Source: Nonomuraea maritima (GTDB lineage Bacteria; Actinomycetota; Actinomycetes; Streptosporangiales; Streptosporangiaceae). From it: a stretch of 64,000 nucleotides of DNA. Each line of letters opens with the position of its first letter. Position 1 is the stretch's first letter. Location: NCBI RefSeq assembly GCF_900100395.1, contig NZ_FNFB01000001.1, positions 682,001 to 746,000 of the forward strand, read 5' to 3'. Below, one piece after another: positions 29,348 through 37,420 of this stretch. The position numbers and the translations under genes are program-made. The notes under the pieces were generated by a model. It did no database searches. It saw nothing but the letters and a program-made list of their open reading frames with translations, and was not told the DNA's origin.

Positions 29348-30286
29348 TCAGTACTCGATTCTTTCGCGCCGCGACAGCCGCAGCGACAGGATCGCGAAAC
29401 CGACGGTGAACAGGAACATCACGACCCCCAGGGCCGAGGCGTACCCGAAGCGGAAGTATTCGAAGGCGTTGCGGTAGATCTCGGCCGCCATGACCGTGGT
29501 CGACCAGTCGGGGCCGCCCTGCTGGTCGGTCATCACCCACACGATCGCGAAGACGTCCATGGCGAGGATGCCGAGGTAGACCCAGGCGACCTGGACGGTG
29601 TCCCACAGCAGCGGGAGCGTGACGCGGAAGAACAGGGTGATGCGGTTGGCCCCGTCGATCTGCGCGGCCTCGAACATGTCGCGGGGGATGCCCGCGAGGC
29701 CGGCCGAGAACAGCACGACGTAGAAGCCGACCGCCTGCCAGACCAGCACCCCGAGCACCGACCAGAACGCGACGTCCGGGTCGGACAGGAAGCCGACCGG
29801 CTCCAGCCCGAGCGCCATCAGCGGGCCGTTCAGCATGCCGCTGCCGTCGGGCCGGAACACCTGCTGGAACAGCACCGCCACGATCGTGACGGCCAGGACC
29901 TGCGGGAAGAAGAAGACCACCCGGTAGAAGGTGGACCCGCGGATGCCCGACACGCCCTGCCGTCCGCCCAGGTTGAGGAGGAAGGCGAAGAACAGGGCGA
30001 TGACGATCGTCACGACGGGCAGCAGCACGAGCAGCGCGACGTTGTGGGTGACCGCCTTCCAGAAGACGCTGTCGCCGAGCAGCCGCTGGAAGTTGTCCAG
30101 GCCGATGAACGCCGGCGTGGCCGTCACGCCGCGCCAGTCGGTCATCGCGATGTAGAACGCCTGGAGGTTCGGCGAGATCACGTAGATGAGGTAGAGAGTC
30201 ACCGGCGCCGCGAGGAACGCCGTGATGAACAGGCCGCGGCGGTACCGCTGGTAGAGGCTGACGCCGCGCCGGGGTTCCAGCGTCAC
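29348..30286 (-). CDS. ngcF: Sugar ABC transporter permease (NgcF-like)
   Basis: A 312-residue MalF-type permease. Six hydrophobic segments begin GLFITAFLAAPVTLYLIYVI; the EAA loop reads EAAQIDGANRITLFFRVTLP. It partners NgcG to form the membrane channel for imported amino sugars. It lies 76 bases after ngcE and 2 bases before ngcG. No ATPase gene is in the cluster, as is usual for systems energised by a shared MsiK-type ATPase. Confidence 0.85.
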   Translation of the reverse strand: MTLEPRRGVSLYQRYRRGLFITAFLAAPVTLYLIYVISPNLQAFYIAMTDWRGVTATPAFIGLDNFQRLLGDSVFWKAVTHNVALLVLLPVVTIVIALFFAFLLNLGGRQGVSGIRGSTFYRVVFFFPQVLAVTIVAVLFQQVFRPDGSGMLNGPLMALGLEPVGFLSDPDVAFWSVLGVLVWQAVGFYVVLFSAGLAGIPRDMFEAAQIDGANRITLFFRVTLPLLWDTVQVAWVYLGILAMDVFAIVWVMTDQQGGPDWSTTVMAAEIYRNAFEYFRFGYASALGVVMFLFTVGFAILSLRLSRRERIEY

Positions 30287-30362
30287 AGGGCCGCGCCCCC
30301 TTGGGTGATGTCGGCTTCGGGCCTGTCGCCAGACCCGAAGCGCGGGCTGTGGGACGCCATGG

Positions 30363-31775
30363 TCAGCGCGTGTACTTCTTGATCGAGGAGTCGTTCTTGA
30401 TCTCGTCGGCCTTCTTCTGCATGCGTTCGAGGTACGCCTGCGGGGTCAGGCCGCCCGACATCAGCTCACCGGTGGCGGCCTTGGCCTCGTCGTTGAGCGG
30501 GCCGTACCAGGCGAAGGCGCGGTAGTAGACGGTGTTGTCGCCCGCCGCGGCCACGGCCTGGGAGGCGCTGGTGACGCCCGGCGAGATCTCGCGGCCCTCG
30601 CTCGCGCCCTTCACCACGGTGACCGTCGTGACGAGCTCACTGAAGTCGCCGGCCGCCTTCTTCGACAGCATGCCGCGCAGGTACTCCATGCCGGCCTGCG
30701 GGTGGGCGCTCTTGGCGGAGACGATGAAGTTCTCGCCCGGCTGGGTGTGCAGCGTGCCGTACGGCATCGCGTCGGAGCCCGTCACGTCGGGGATGGGGAA
30801 CATGGCGTACGCGAAGTCGTCGGGCGTGGTGGTCTTCTGCTCGTTCTCCAGCCAGGAGCCGCAGGGCAGCATGGCCACCTGGTACTTGTTCTGCGCGGTC
30901 TGCGTCTGCACGTGGTCGAGGCCGGCGGTGCCCTGCATGAGGTACTTCGCGCCCACCTCGGCCCACCTCTCGGCGGCGGCCTTCATGGGTTCGGCCGTCC
31001 AGGCGCCGTCCTCCAGGTTGTCGACGGCGACGAGCACCTCGTTGCCGCCGATCTTGGCTGCCATGGTGAGCAGCGGCTCGTACAGGTACTGCGGGTGCTT
31101 GCCGGCGTAGGTGAAGGGCGCCATCTTGCCGGACTTCTTGATGGTCTCGCACAGGGCGAGGAAGGCGTCCCAGGTCTTGGGGACCTCCCAGCCGTTGTCG
31201 GTGAAGACCTTCTGGGAGTACCAGATGCCGTGGATGTAGTTGACGTAGCCGAGGACGCTGAACTTGCCGTCGTAGGTGCCGATGTCGATCACGGACTGGT
31301 CGATGGTGTCGCGCACCTTGACGTTGGGGTCGTCCCAGCTCGGCGCGTCGAGCAGCGCGGTCAGGTCCTGGAGCTGCCCGTCCTGGGCGAGGGCGCCGAA
31401 GTCCATGGCGTTGGCGCCGGAGTTGTCGATCACCTCGGGCGGGTTGCCGCCGGCGAAGCGCGGCTGGAGGACCTTGGTGATCTCCTTGGTCGAGTTGTGC
31501 TTGACCTCGACGTTCGGGTACTTGCTCTTGAACAGCGGCTGGTGGATGTCGGTCGCGTACTGCTGGCCGAAGCCGCCGTCGAAGATCCAGACCTCGAGCG
31601 GCTTGCCGTCGGCGACGCCGAACGGGTTGGCCGCGCTGGTCGCCGCCGGGGCAGCGGAGGAGGTCGCGGGGGGCTGCGACGCCGGGGTGGCGCACGCGGC
31701 CAGCGCTCCGGCCGCGGGCACCAGCGCCGCCGCCCGAAGAAGATCACGCCTGCTGATGTGGGGGGTGTGAGGCAT
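30363..31775 (-). CDS. ngcE: Solute-binding lipoprotein for GlcNAc/chitobiose (NgcE-like)
   Basis: A 470-residue extracytoplasmic binding protein. It has a Tat motif (SRRDLLRAAAL, R9-R10) and a lipobox ALAAC with Cys28, then a Ser/Ala/Pro linker and a type-1 binding fold (LEVWIFDGGFGQQYATDI, GYVNYIHGIWYSQKVFTDNGW, PYGTLHTQPGENFIV). Overall it matches the actinobacterial N-acetylglucosamine/diacetylchitobiose-binding NgcE family. The SIS, RpiR and BadF-kinase neighbours support an amino-sugar ligand. Start ATG 31775 is 20 bases past the SIS stop. Confidence 0.8.
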   Translation of the reverse strand: MPHTPHISRRDLLRAAALVPAAGALAACATPASQPPATSSAAPAATSAANPFGVADGKPLEVWIFDGGFGQQYATDIHQPLFKSKYPNVEVKHNSTKEITKVLQPRFAGGNPPEVIDNSGANAMDFGALAQDGQLQDLTALLDAPSWDDPNVKVRDTIDQSVIDIGTYDGKFSVLGYVNYIHGIWYSQKVFTDNGWEVPKTWDAFLALCETIKKSGKMAPFTYAGKHPQYLYEPLLTMAAKIGGNEVLVAVDNLEDGAWTAEPMKAAAERWAEVGAKYLMQGTAGLDHVQTQTAQNKYQVAMLPCGSWLENEQKTTTPDDFAYAMFPIPDVTGSDAMPYGTLHTQPGENFIVSAKSAHPQAGMEYLRGMLSKKAAGDFSELVTTVTVVKGASEGREISPGVTSASQAVAAAGDNTVYYRAFAWYGPLNDEAKAATGELMSGGLTPQAYLERMQKKADEIKNDSSIKKYTR

Positions 31776-31795
31776 GGGGGCTTACTCCTGACTAC

Positions 31796-32530
31796 TCATG
31801 AACCGCGCCTGATACGGCCTGCGTAACGGCTCTCCAGTCGTTGGTTGTGTTCGTCGCCGCCGGCCACGTTGGCCGACAGGTAGATGGGCGGCGTCTCGCC
31901 GAGCGCCACCAGCGCCTCCACCGCCTCGGTGACCATCATCTGCGCGAGCAGCGCCGAGGTGATCGTGGAGACGGCGCCGTAGCTGCCGCCGCCCGGCAGT
32001 TCGAAGACGGCGTCGCCGTACGGGGCGCCGTTGTCGAGCACCACGTCGGCCAGGTCGAGCAGCTTGCGGCCCGACGGGTGGCGCGAGGTCATCCGGGTGC
32101 TGTGCCGGACGGAGGTGATCGCGACGATCGGGTGTCCGCGGTCCTTGACGATCCTGGCCAGCTCGACCACGGTGCCGTTCACGCCGGAGCTGGAGATCAG
32201 TACGAACAGGTCCTGCGGGGCCACCGGCGCGAGGTCGTAGATCTCCTGCGCGACGGACGGGTCGCGCTCCAGCTCGGGGGTGAGCACGCTCGGCGGCCTG
32301 CCGCCGTACAGGACGAGGTCGCGGGGCGACAGGCGGTTGCTGGGGACCAGGCCCCCGGCCCGTCCGGCGATCTCCATGGCGATGGCCTCGGAGTGCCCCG
32401 ACCCGAAGGCGTTCACCACGCCGTCGGCCCGGAGCGCGGCCACGAGGAGCGCCGACGCCTCGCTGACCGCCCCGGCCTGGCTCTCGGCGACCTCACGGGC
32501 GAGGTCGAGGACCTTGGATGCGTACGTCAT
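31796..32530 (-). CDS. SIS-domain sugar isomerase-like protein (UPF0309-type)
   Basis: A 244-residue SIS-fold phosphosugar-binding protein. The nucleotide-sugar fold is seen in VNAFGSGHSEAIAMEIAGRAGG, LFVLISSSGVNGTVVELARIVKDRG and VVLDNGAPYGDAVFELPGG. Actinobacterial proteins of this type accompany amino-sugar kinases and RpiR regulators and probably bind or convert GlcNAc-6-P or MurNAc-6-P-like compounds (inference). ATG 32530 directly abuts the RpiR stop codon, so the two are coupled. Confidence 0.82.
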   Translation of the reverse strand: MTYASKVLDLAREVAESQAGAVSEASALLVAALRADGVVNAFGSGHSEAIAMEIAGRAGGLVPSNRLSPRDLVLYGGRPPSVLTPELERDPSVAQEIYDLAPVAPQDLFVLISSSGVNGTVVELARIVKDRGHPIVAITSVRHSTRMTSRHPSGRKLLDLADVVLDNGAPYGDAVFELPGGGSYGAVSTITSALLAQMMVTEAVEALVALGETPPIYLSANVAGGDEHNQRLESRYAGRIRRGS

Positions 32531-33400
32531 TCAGCCTCTCTCCACGCGGTGGCTCTCGACCGCGCTCATCGTGCGCTCGAACGCCTCGTTCGTCCGTTCG
32601 TAGGTGCGCTGGGCGACCGCCGCGTACACGGCGTCCAGCACGAAGAGCTGGGAGTGGACGGCGGCCAGCCCGCCGAGCCGGAACGTGGTCTCCCTGCTGG
32701 CCGTGGTGAGCACGAGGTCTGCCAGCTCGGCCAGCGGGGAACGGGCGAAGGACGTCACGGCGACCGTCATGGCGCCGTGGCCGCCCGCCTCAGCCAGCGC
32801 CTCCATGACCTCGCGGGTACGGCCTCTGTGGCTGATGCCGACGGCCACGTCGCCCTGTTTGAGCAGCGCCGCCTCCGACAGCGCCACGTGGGCGTCGCCC
32901 GCGCCGTAGCCGGGGATGCCGATGCGGCGCAGCCGTCCCTCGAACATGGTGGCGACGTTTCCGCTGGTGGACACGCCGACGAGGAGCACCCGGGGCGCCG
33001 CCACGATGGCGTCGGCCACGCGGGCGACGACCGCGGGGTCGAGCTGGGCCGCGGTGTCCTGGACGAGCCGGGAGTCGGCCGCCGCCATGACCTGGATGAC
33101 GCGGTCGAGAGGGTCATCAGGGCCGATCTCGTGGCCGACCCCGGCTCCCCAGCCCGCCTGGGCGGCCCGGCCGGTCTCGGTGGCGAGCGCGACGCGTAGT
33201 TCGGCGTAGCCGGAGAAGCCGAAGGCGCGGCAGAACCTGGTGACCGTCGCGGGCGAGCTGCCCGCGCGTTCGGCCAGCGCGATGATCGTGGAGCGGGCGG
33301 CTTCGGCGGGGTCGCCGAGAATCACTTCGCCGACCCTGCGCAAGGCTTCCGGCAATCCGGGTAGTTCCGTCTCGACGCGTCCAAGCGCTCCTGAAGTCAC
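32531..33400 (-). CDS. MurR/RpiR family transcriptional regulator
   Basis: A 289-residue RpiR regulator: N-terminal HTH_6 domain (GDPAEAARSTIIALAERAGSSPATVTRFCRAFGFSGYAELR) and a C-terminal SIS domain (APRVLLVGVSTSGNVATMFEGRL, GDVAVGISHRGRTREVMEAL, TVAVTSFARSPLAELADLVL) that senses a phosphosugar. GTG 33400 has GGAAGGA 7 bases upstream; the frame extending further is not protein-like. It is the first gene of the ngc operon and divergent from the kinase, so it probably controls both, sensing the kinase product. Confidence 0.9.
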   Translation of the reverse strand: MTSGALGRVETELPGLPEALRRVGEVILGDPAEAARSTIIALAERAGSSPATVTRFCRAFGFSGYAELRVALATETGRAAQAGWGAGVGHEIGPDDPLDRVIQVMAAADSRLVQDTAAQLDPAVVARVADAIVAAPRVLLVGVSTSGNVATMFEGRLRRIGIPGYGAGDAHVALSEAALLKQGDVAVGISHRGRTREVMEALAEAGGHGAMTVAVTSFARSPLAELADLVLTTASRETTFRLGGLAAVHSQLFVLDAVYAAVAQRTYERTNEAFERTMSAVESHRVERG

Positions 33401-33443
33401 GAATATTCCTTCCGAATACTCGGTCTTCTGGCGAAAATTATTC
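33401..33443. promoter_or_regulatory. Candidate RpiR operator in the divergent region
   Basis: GAATATTC (33401-33408), 5 bases, then GAATACTC (33414-33421): a near-perfect dyad (7 of 8 arm positions) overlapping the RpiR ribosome-binding site. A further AT-rich element, GAAAATTATTC (33433-33443), lies next to it. AT-rich GAA..TTC elements are unusual in this GC-rich context and are suited to an RpiR-type regulator. Assignment is inference. Confidence 0.45.
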
Positions 33444-33479
33444 TTGCTAACGAGTGACGTCAAGGCCCAGACTCTGACC

Positions 33480-34424
33480 GTGACCGAATCGCTAGTCGTC
33501 GGCGTCGACGCCGGCGCCACCTCCACCCGGGTCGCCGTCCACGCGCTCGACGGCACCCGAGTCGGTTACGCGCGCGCCGGGGCGGGCAACCCGAGCGCCC
33601 ACGGGCTCGGCCGGGCGGTCACGGCGATCGAGACGGCGCTGCGGGCGGCCCTGCCGTCCGGCGGCGGGTACCGGGTGGTCGCGTCGGTGGCCGGGGTGGC
33701 CGGGCTCGTGGGCGAGGTGGCGCCCGCGCTGGCGAAGGTCTGGGACTGCGCCGGCATCTCCGACGGGCCGCGGTGCGTGGGTGACGTGCCCATCGCGTAC
33801 GCGGCCGGGTCTCCTGAGCCGGAGGGGGCGCTCCTGCTGTCGGGCACGGGCGCGGTGGCGGCCAGGATCTCCGACTTCCAGCAGGTGGCCATCGCCGACG
33901 GGCTGGGCTGGCTGCTGGGCGACGCGGGTTCCGGCTTCTGGATCGGCCGCGCCGCGGCGAAGGCCGTGGTGGCCGCGCTCGACCGCGGACAGGATGAGGG
34001 CCTGCTGACCGAACTCGTCGTGGCCGACTTCTTCGGCGACGAGCGGCCCGCCGAGCCGCGCACGGTCGCCGGCCGCCTCGTCCGCATCGCGCAGGCCGAC
34101 CACATGCGGCTGGCGTCGCTGGCGCGGCTGGTCAGCCGGGCCAGCGAGGAGGGCGACCCGACGGCGGTGGAGATCACGCGTGAGGCGGCCGCGCACCTGG
34201 TGGCGACGCTGCGGCGGGTGCACGTGTCGGGGCCTGTGGTGCTCGCGGGGAGCGTCCTGACCAACGACGGTCCGGTACGCCGGGCGGTGATCGAACTGCT
34301 CGGGGACGAGACGGCCATGACGGCGCGCGACGCGGCGGGCGCGGCGGCCTGGCTGGCGGCCCGCGACCTGCTCGCGGAGGACGCGGCCCGCGACCTGCAT
34401 CCGCTGTTCACCGCCTGCGCCTAG
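33480..34424 (+). CDS. BadF/BadG-type N-acetylglucosamine kinase
   Basis: A 314-residue ASKHA-fold kinase. ATP/phosphate motifs: VGVDAGATSTRVAVHALDG at the start, SGTGAVAA near residue 120, DGLGWLLGDAGSGFWIGR near 138-155, and VLAGSVLTNDG near 255. The last ones are typical of GlcNAc kinases. It would phosphorylate imported GlcNAc or MurNAc, providing the ligand of the divergent RpiR regulator. GTG 33480 is chosen because the conserved domain begins 5 residues later; no clear Shine-Dalgarno precedes it. Confidence 0.87.
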   Translation: MTESLVVGVDAGATSTRVAVHALDGTRVGYARAGAGNPSAHGLGRAVTAIETALRAALPSGGGYRVVASVAGVAGLVGEVAPALAKVWDCAGISDGPRCVGDVPIAYAAGSPEPEGALLLSGTGAVAARISDFQQVAIADGLGWLLGDAGSGFWIGRAAAKAVVAALDRGQDEGLLTELVVADFFGDERPAEPRTVAGRLVRIAQADHMRLASLARLVSRASEEGDPTAVEITREAAAHLVATLRRVHVSGPVVLAGSVLTNDGPVRRAVIELLGDETAMTARDAAGAAAWLAARDLLAEDAARDLHPLFTACA

Positions 34425-34430
34425 ACCGGC

Positions 34431-34748
34431 TCAGGTGGCCTCGCCCGACAGGAGCATGAACCAGACGACCATGGTCTTGGCGGGACGGCCGCGGGCGCAC
34501 TCGTCGACCAGGGTCTGCCCGTCGGTGCGGCGGGTGCGGCGGATGAAGGCCTGGCCGTTGCCGTAGCACAGCTCGTAGAACGTGGGCCGGCAGTCGCAGG
34601 TGTAGGAGCGGACGCGGGCGGCCCCGCCGCTGCGGACGGGCTCCCAGTCGAGCTCGGTGTAGGCGGGCCCGCCGGGCACGTGGACGGCGTGGAACCGGTC
34701 GTCGTCCGGTGGGGCGGCAACGCCGTCACCAGGGCGGGTCTCGTTCAT
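34431..34748 (-). CDS. Hypothetical protein
   Basis: A 105-residue protein not recognised. It has a polar N-terminus and a core with clustered Cys residues and aromatics (RSYTCDCRPTFYELCYGNG, FIRRTRRTDGQ, KTMVVWFMLLSG). No signal peptide. It converges with the kinase gene and diverges from the double-GntR gene at 34916. Confidence 0.65.
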   Translation of the reverse strand: MNETRPGDGVAAPPDDDRFHAVHVPGGPAYTELDWEPVRSGGAARVRSYTCDCRPTFYELCYGNGQAFIRRTRRTDGQTLVDECARGRPAKTMVVWFMLLSGEAT

Positions 34749-34903
34749 CGCGCCAGGCCTCCCCAGAGGACGTCGGGGCCGGCCCGTGCCGGCCCTCAGC
34801 AGGTCGGCACGAAGGTATATCCGGTCGTCCTCTCTTGTCTACATGGAGCGGCCTGTTCGTCACTACGGACGGAACGATATGAGAGCTCTTGCCCGTCTTG
34901 GCC

Positions 34904-34909
34904 TATGTT
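34904..34909 (+). promoter_or_regulatory. -10 box of the first double-GntR gene
   Basis: TATGTT ends 6 bases before GTG 34916 with no Shine-Dalgarno between, consistent with a leaderless transcript. The next gene has the same spacing between its -10 box and start. A convincing -35 was not found. Confidence 0.4.
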
Positions 34910-34915
34910 GCCTAC

Positions 34916-35392
34916 GTGCTCGACTACGACGGTGACACGCACGTCTACCTCCAGATCGCCGACATCCTGCGGCGCCGGGTCGCCACGCTCTCGTCCGGCC
35001 ATCCGGTGCCGAGCGAGGCCGAGATCCAGCAGGAGTTCGGCGTCGCCAGGACGACCGCCAGGCGCGCGGTCCACGTGCTGCGCGAGGAGGGGCTCATCTA
35101 CACCGTCCACGGGGAGGGGTCGTTCGTCGGCCCGCCCGCGGGAGCCCCGCGCAAGCAGCGCAAGGTGCCGCTCTACCAGCAGATCGCCGCGGACGTCGCC
35201 GACCAGATCAAGGCCGGCGAGTTCCTCCCCCGCCGCCCCATTCCGGGCGAGACGGCGCTCGTGAAGCAGTACGACGTCGCCCGCGAGACCGTGCGGCGGG
35301 CCATGGCGCTGCTGCGCGAGCAGGGCTGGATCTACACCGTCGCCCAGCGCGGCAGCTACGTCTCCCCGAAGGACTCCTGGCCGGCCGGGTGA
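34916..35392 (+). CDS. Regulator with two GntR winged helices, copy 1
   Basis: A 158-residue protein made only of two GntR-type winged-helix domains. Domain 1, residues ~8-75: YLQIADILRRRVAT, VPSEAEIQQEFGVARTTARRAVHVLREEGLIYTVHGEGSFV. Domain 2, ~83-152: LYQQIAADVADQIKAGE, IPGETALVKQYDVARETVRRAMALLREQGWIYTVAQRGSYV. No effector domain is present, whereas normal GntR regulators have one winged helix plus a ligand domain. GTG 34916 is chosen because it aligns with the start of the second copy (LDYDGD versus LDRDGP) and sits 6 bases after TATGTT. Confidence 0.82.
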   Translation: MLDYDGDTHVYLQIADILRRRVATLSSGHPVPSEAEIQQEFGVARTTARRAVHVLREEGLIYTVHGEGSFVGPPAGAPRKQRKVPLYQQIAADVADQIKAGEFLPRRPIPGETALVKQYDVARETVRRAMALLREQGWIYTVAQRGSYVSPKDSWPAG

Positions 35393-35398
35393 ATTCGC

Positions 35399-35427
35399 CT
35401 GACCGAACGTATCCGCACGTCTAGTCT
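35399..35427 (+). promoter_or_regulatory. Promoter of the second double-GntR gene
   Basis: CTGACC (35399-35404), 17-base spacer, TAGTCT (35422-35427), then 6 bases to ATG 35434. Despite the short gap from the first regulator gene, this copy seems to have its own promoter and probably a very short or absent leader. Confidence 0.5.
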
Positions 35428-35433
35428 GGAGTG

Positions 35434-35913
35434 ATGCTCGACCGCGACGGACCCGTCCCGCTCTACGTGCAGGTAGCGGACGTCGTCCAGGAACGGATCA
35501 CGGGCGGGCGGCTGCGCACCGGCGACGCGGTGCCGAGCGAGGCCGCCCTGGAGGCGGAGTTCGGCATCGCCAAAACCACCGCGCGCAACGTCGCCAGGGA
35601 GCTGCGCCGGCGCGGGCTCGTCCACACCGTGCCGGGCGAGGGCACGTTCGTGGGGCCGCCCGGCGTGCCGCGCCGCAAGCCGACGAGGGCCCTGCACGTC
35701 CTCGTCCGCGACGACCTCGTCGCCCGGATCAGGCGCGGCGAGCTGCGGCCCAACCGCGCGCTGCCCGCCGAGACCACCCTGATGCGGCAGTACGGCATCG
35801 CCAAGTCGACGGCGCGCCGGGTGCTCGCGCTGCTGCTCGAACAGCGCTGGGCCGTCACGGTGCCGCACCGGGGCGCGTGCGTCTCCGACCCCGGCGACTG
35901 GCCCACCACCTGA
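35434..35913 (+). CDS. Regulator with two GntR winged helices, copy 2
   Basis: A 159-residue protein, paralogous to its upstream neighbour. Domain 1: LYVQVADVVQERITGG, VPSEAALEAEFGIAKTTARNVARELRRRGLVHTVPGEGTFV. Domain 2: VRDDLVARIRRGE, LPAETTLMRQYGIAKSTARRVLALLLEQRWAVTVPHRGACV. Both recognition helices (GIAKTTARN, GIAKSTARR) are well kept. It also lacks an effector domain. ATG 35434 is preceded by GGAGTG and by a promoter in the gap. The two copies arose from a duplication of an already doubled unit. Confidence 0.82.
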   Translation: MLDRDGPVPLYVQVADVVQERITGGRLRTGDAVPSEAALEAEFGIAKTTARNVARELRRRGLVHTVPGEGTFVGPPGVPRRKPTRALHVLVRDDLVARIRRGELRPNRALPAETTLMRQYGIAKSTARRVLALLLEQRWAVTVPHRGACVSDPGDWPTT

Positions 35914-35951
35914 CCGGCCTTGAGTGGTCGCAGGAAGGGAGCCGGCCCTTG

Positions 35952-36836
35952 TCACAGAAGGGAGTTGGCCCGCAGGGTCGCGATCGCCCCGACCGTCGCG
36001 GCGCCGCGCCACTCCATCGCCCCGGCCGGTGAGACGCGCAGGAAGTCGACCTCCCAGCCGCCGTCGGCCCGCTGCTCCCCCGCCAGGCGGGCGAGGTCGG
36101 CCTCGATCACGCCGGGGTCGAACAGCGCGCGGGCGGCGCCTGGTTCGGGCGCGAAGTCGAGCGGGCGCAGCGCCTCGTCCTCGGTGCCGCCCGCCACGCC
36201 GACCCTGCCGTCCTCGGGGATGAAGGCGCCGAGCCGTTTGAGCAGGTCGGCGGCGGCGGGCCGGCTGTCGTGCACGGCGTCGAGGAAACGCACCGCGAAC
36301 GCCAGCACGTACGCGTGCGGCGGCTCCTCGATCGCGCGGATCGCCTCGAAGCAGTAGCGGGTGGCGCGTTCCAGCCACGGGTGCGCCGCCACGGCGGGGT
36401 CGTGGGCGGCGACGCGGTGCGCGGCCGCCGCCGACACGGCGGTGATCTGCAGCGACGACACTGCCGGATCGGCGCCCGCCCACCAGGGGGCGGTGGCGGC
36501 CTGGTCGCCCATGGGCAGCGCGAACGGCAGCCCGCCGTCGGGGAGCGTCACCGACTCCAGCCAGTCGCACAGCGCCACGGCCTGCGGCGCCGTAACCGGG
36601 GCGATCTCCTCGAACACCTGGAACGCGTGCAGCGCTGCCCCCGGCTGGCTCTCCGAAGCGCGCAGGTCGGGCTCCAGCCCCCAGCCGTAGCCGCCGTCGG
36701 CGTTGCGGTAGCCGTCCAGCGGGGCCAGGACGCCCGCCGCGTCGCCCCGGCCCATGAGCAGGTCGTAACGGCGGCGGTCGAGTACTCGCGCGTGCCCGGC
36801 CAGGAAGGCGGGCACCGCGGACAGGTTCACGATCAT
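35952..36836 (-). CDS. Alpha/alpha-toroid protein (prenyltransferase/squalene-cyclase-like fold)
   Basis: A 294-residue protein with repeats resembling the QW-type motifs of terpenoid alpha-toroid proteins: YRNADGGYGWGLEPDLR near residue 43, SVTLPDGGLPFALP near 95, and EQRADGGWEVDFLRVSP near 255. No DXDD or DDXXD catalytic motif is visible, so an enzymatic role is doubtful. It stands alone, convergent to the regulator genes. Function unknown. Confidence 0.72.
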   Translation of the reverse strand: MIVNLSAVPAFLAGHARVLDRRRYDLLMGRGDAAGVLAPLDGYRNADGGYGWGLEPDLRASESQPGAALHAFQVFEEIAPVTAPQAVALCDWLESVTLPDGGLPFALPMGDQAATAPWWAGADPAVSSLQITAVSAAAAHRVAAHDPAVAAHPWLERATRYCFEAIRAIEEPPHAYVLAFAVRFLDAVHDSRPAAADLLKRLGAFIPEDGRVGVAGGTEDEALRPLDFAPEPGAARALFDPGVIEADLARLAGEQRADGGWEVDFLRVSPAGAMEWRGAATVGAIATLRANSLL

Positions 36837-36928
36837 GCCGTCATCGTGCCCGTCCTCACGGCCTGGGTTCTTGTCCGTTTCGGACGCGCCTCGCCGGCGG
36901 AGCCGGGCGGCGGCCGGACAATGGCGAG

Positions 36929-37351
36929 ATGACGGACACGGGACGGGCCGCGCGGGCGCGCTTCGCCGGGCAGCGGGTGGCCCGGCTGGCCACGGCCGAC
37001 GCCTCGGGGCGGCCCCACGTGGTGCCCGTCACGTTCGCCGTGCTCGGCGAGCGGGTGGTGACGGCGGTCGACCACAAGCCCAAGACCACCACCACCGGGC
37101 TGCGGCGGCTGCGCGACATCCGCGAGAACCCCGCCGTCAGCCTGCTGGCCGACCACTACGAGGACGACTGGACGCACCTGTGGTGGGCCCGCGCCGACGG
37201 GACCGCCCGGGTGACCGAGGAGGGCGCCGACCGGGAGGCCGCGCTCGACGCGCTCGTGGCGAAGTACGTCCAGTACCGCGAGCACCGCCCGGCGGGGCCG
37301 GTGATCATCGTGGACGTGACCCGCTGGAGCGCCTGGTCCGCCACCCCCTGA
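36929..37351 (+). CDS. PPOX-class F420-dependent oxidoreductase (TIGR03668-type)
   Basis: A 140-residue split-barrel flavin/deazaflavin-binding protein. Conserved segments: RFAGQRVARLATADASGRPHVVPVTFAVLG, VVTAVDHKPKTTT, RLRDIRENPAVSLLADHYEDDW and THLWWARADGTARV. Members bind coenzyme F420. It stands between the toroid protein and an SDR gene. The substrate is unknown. Confidence 0.85.
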   Translation: MTDTGRAARARFAGQRVARLATADASGRPHVVPVTFAVLGERVVTAVDHKPKTTTTGLRRLRDIRENPAVSLLADHYEDDWTHLWWARADGTARVTEEGADREAALDALVAKYVQYREHRPAGPVIIVDVTRWSAWSATP

Positions 37352-37420
37352 ACCGGTGCCCCTGCAAGGCACTGCTCCTGGCCGCGGCTCCGGCGGGATG
37401 CACGATCTATAGTCACGCGT

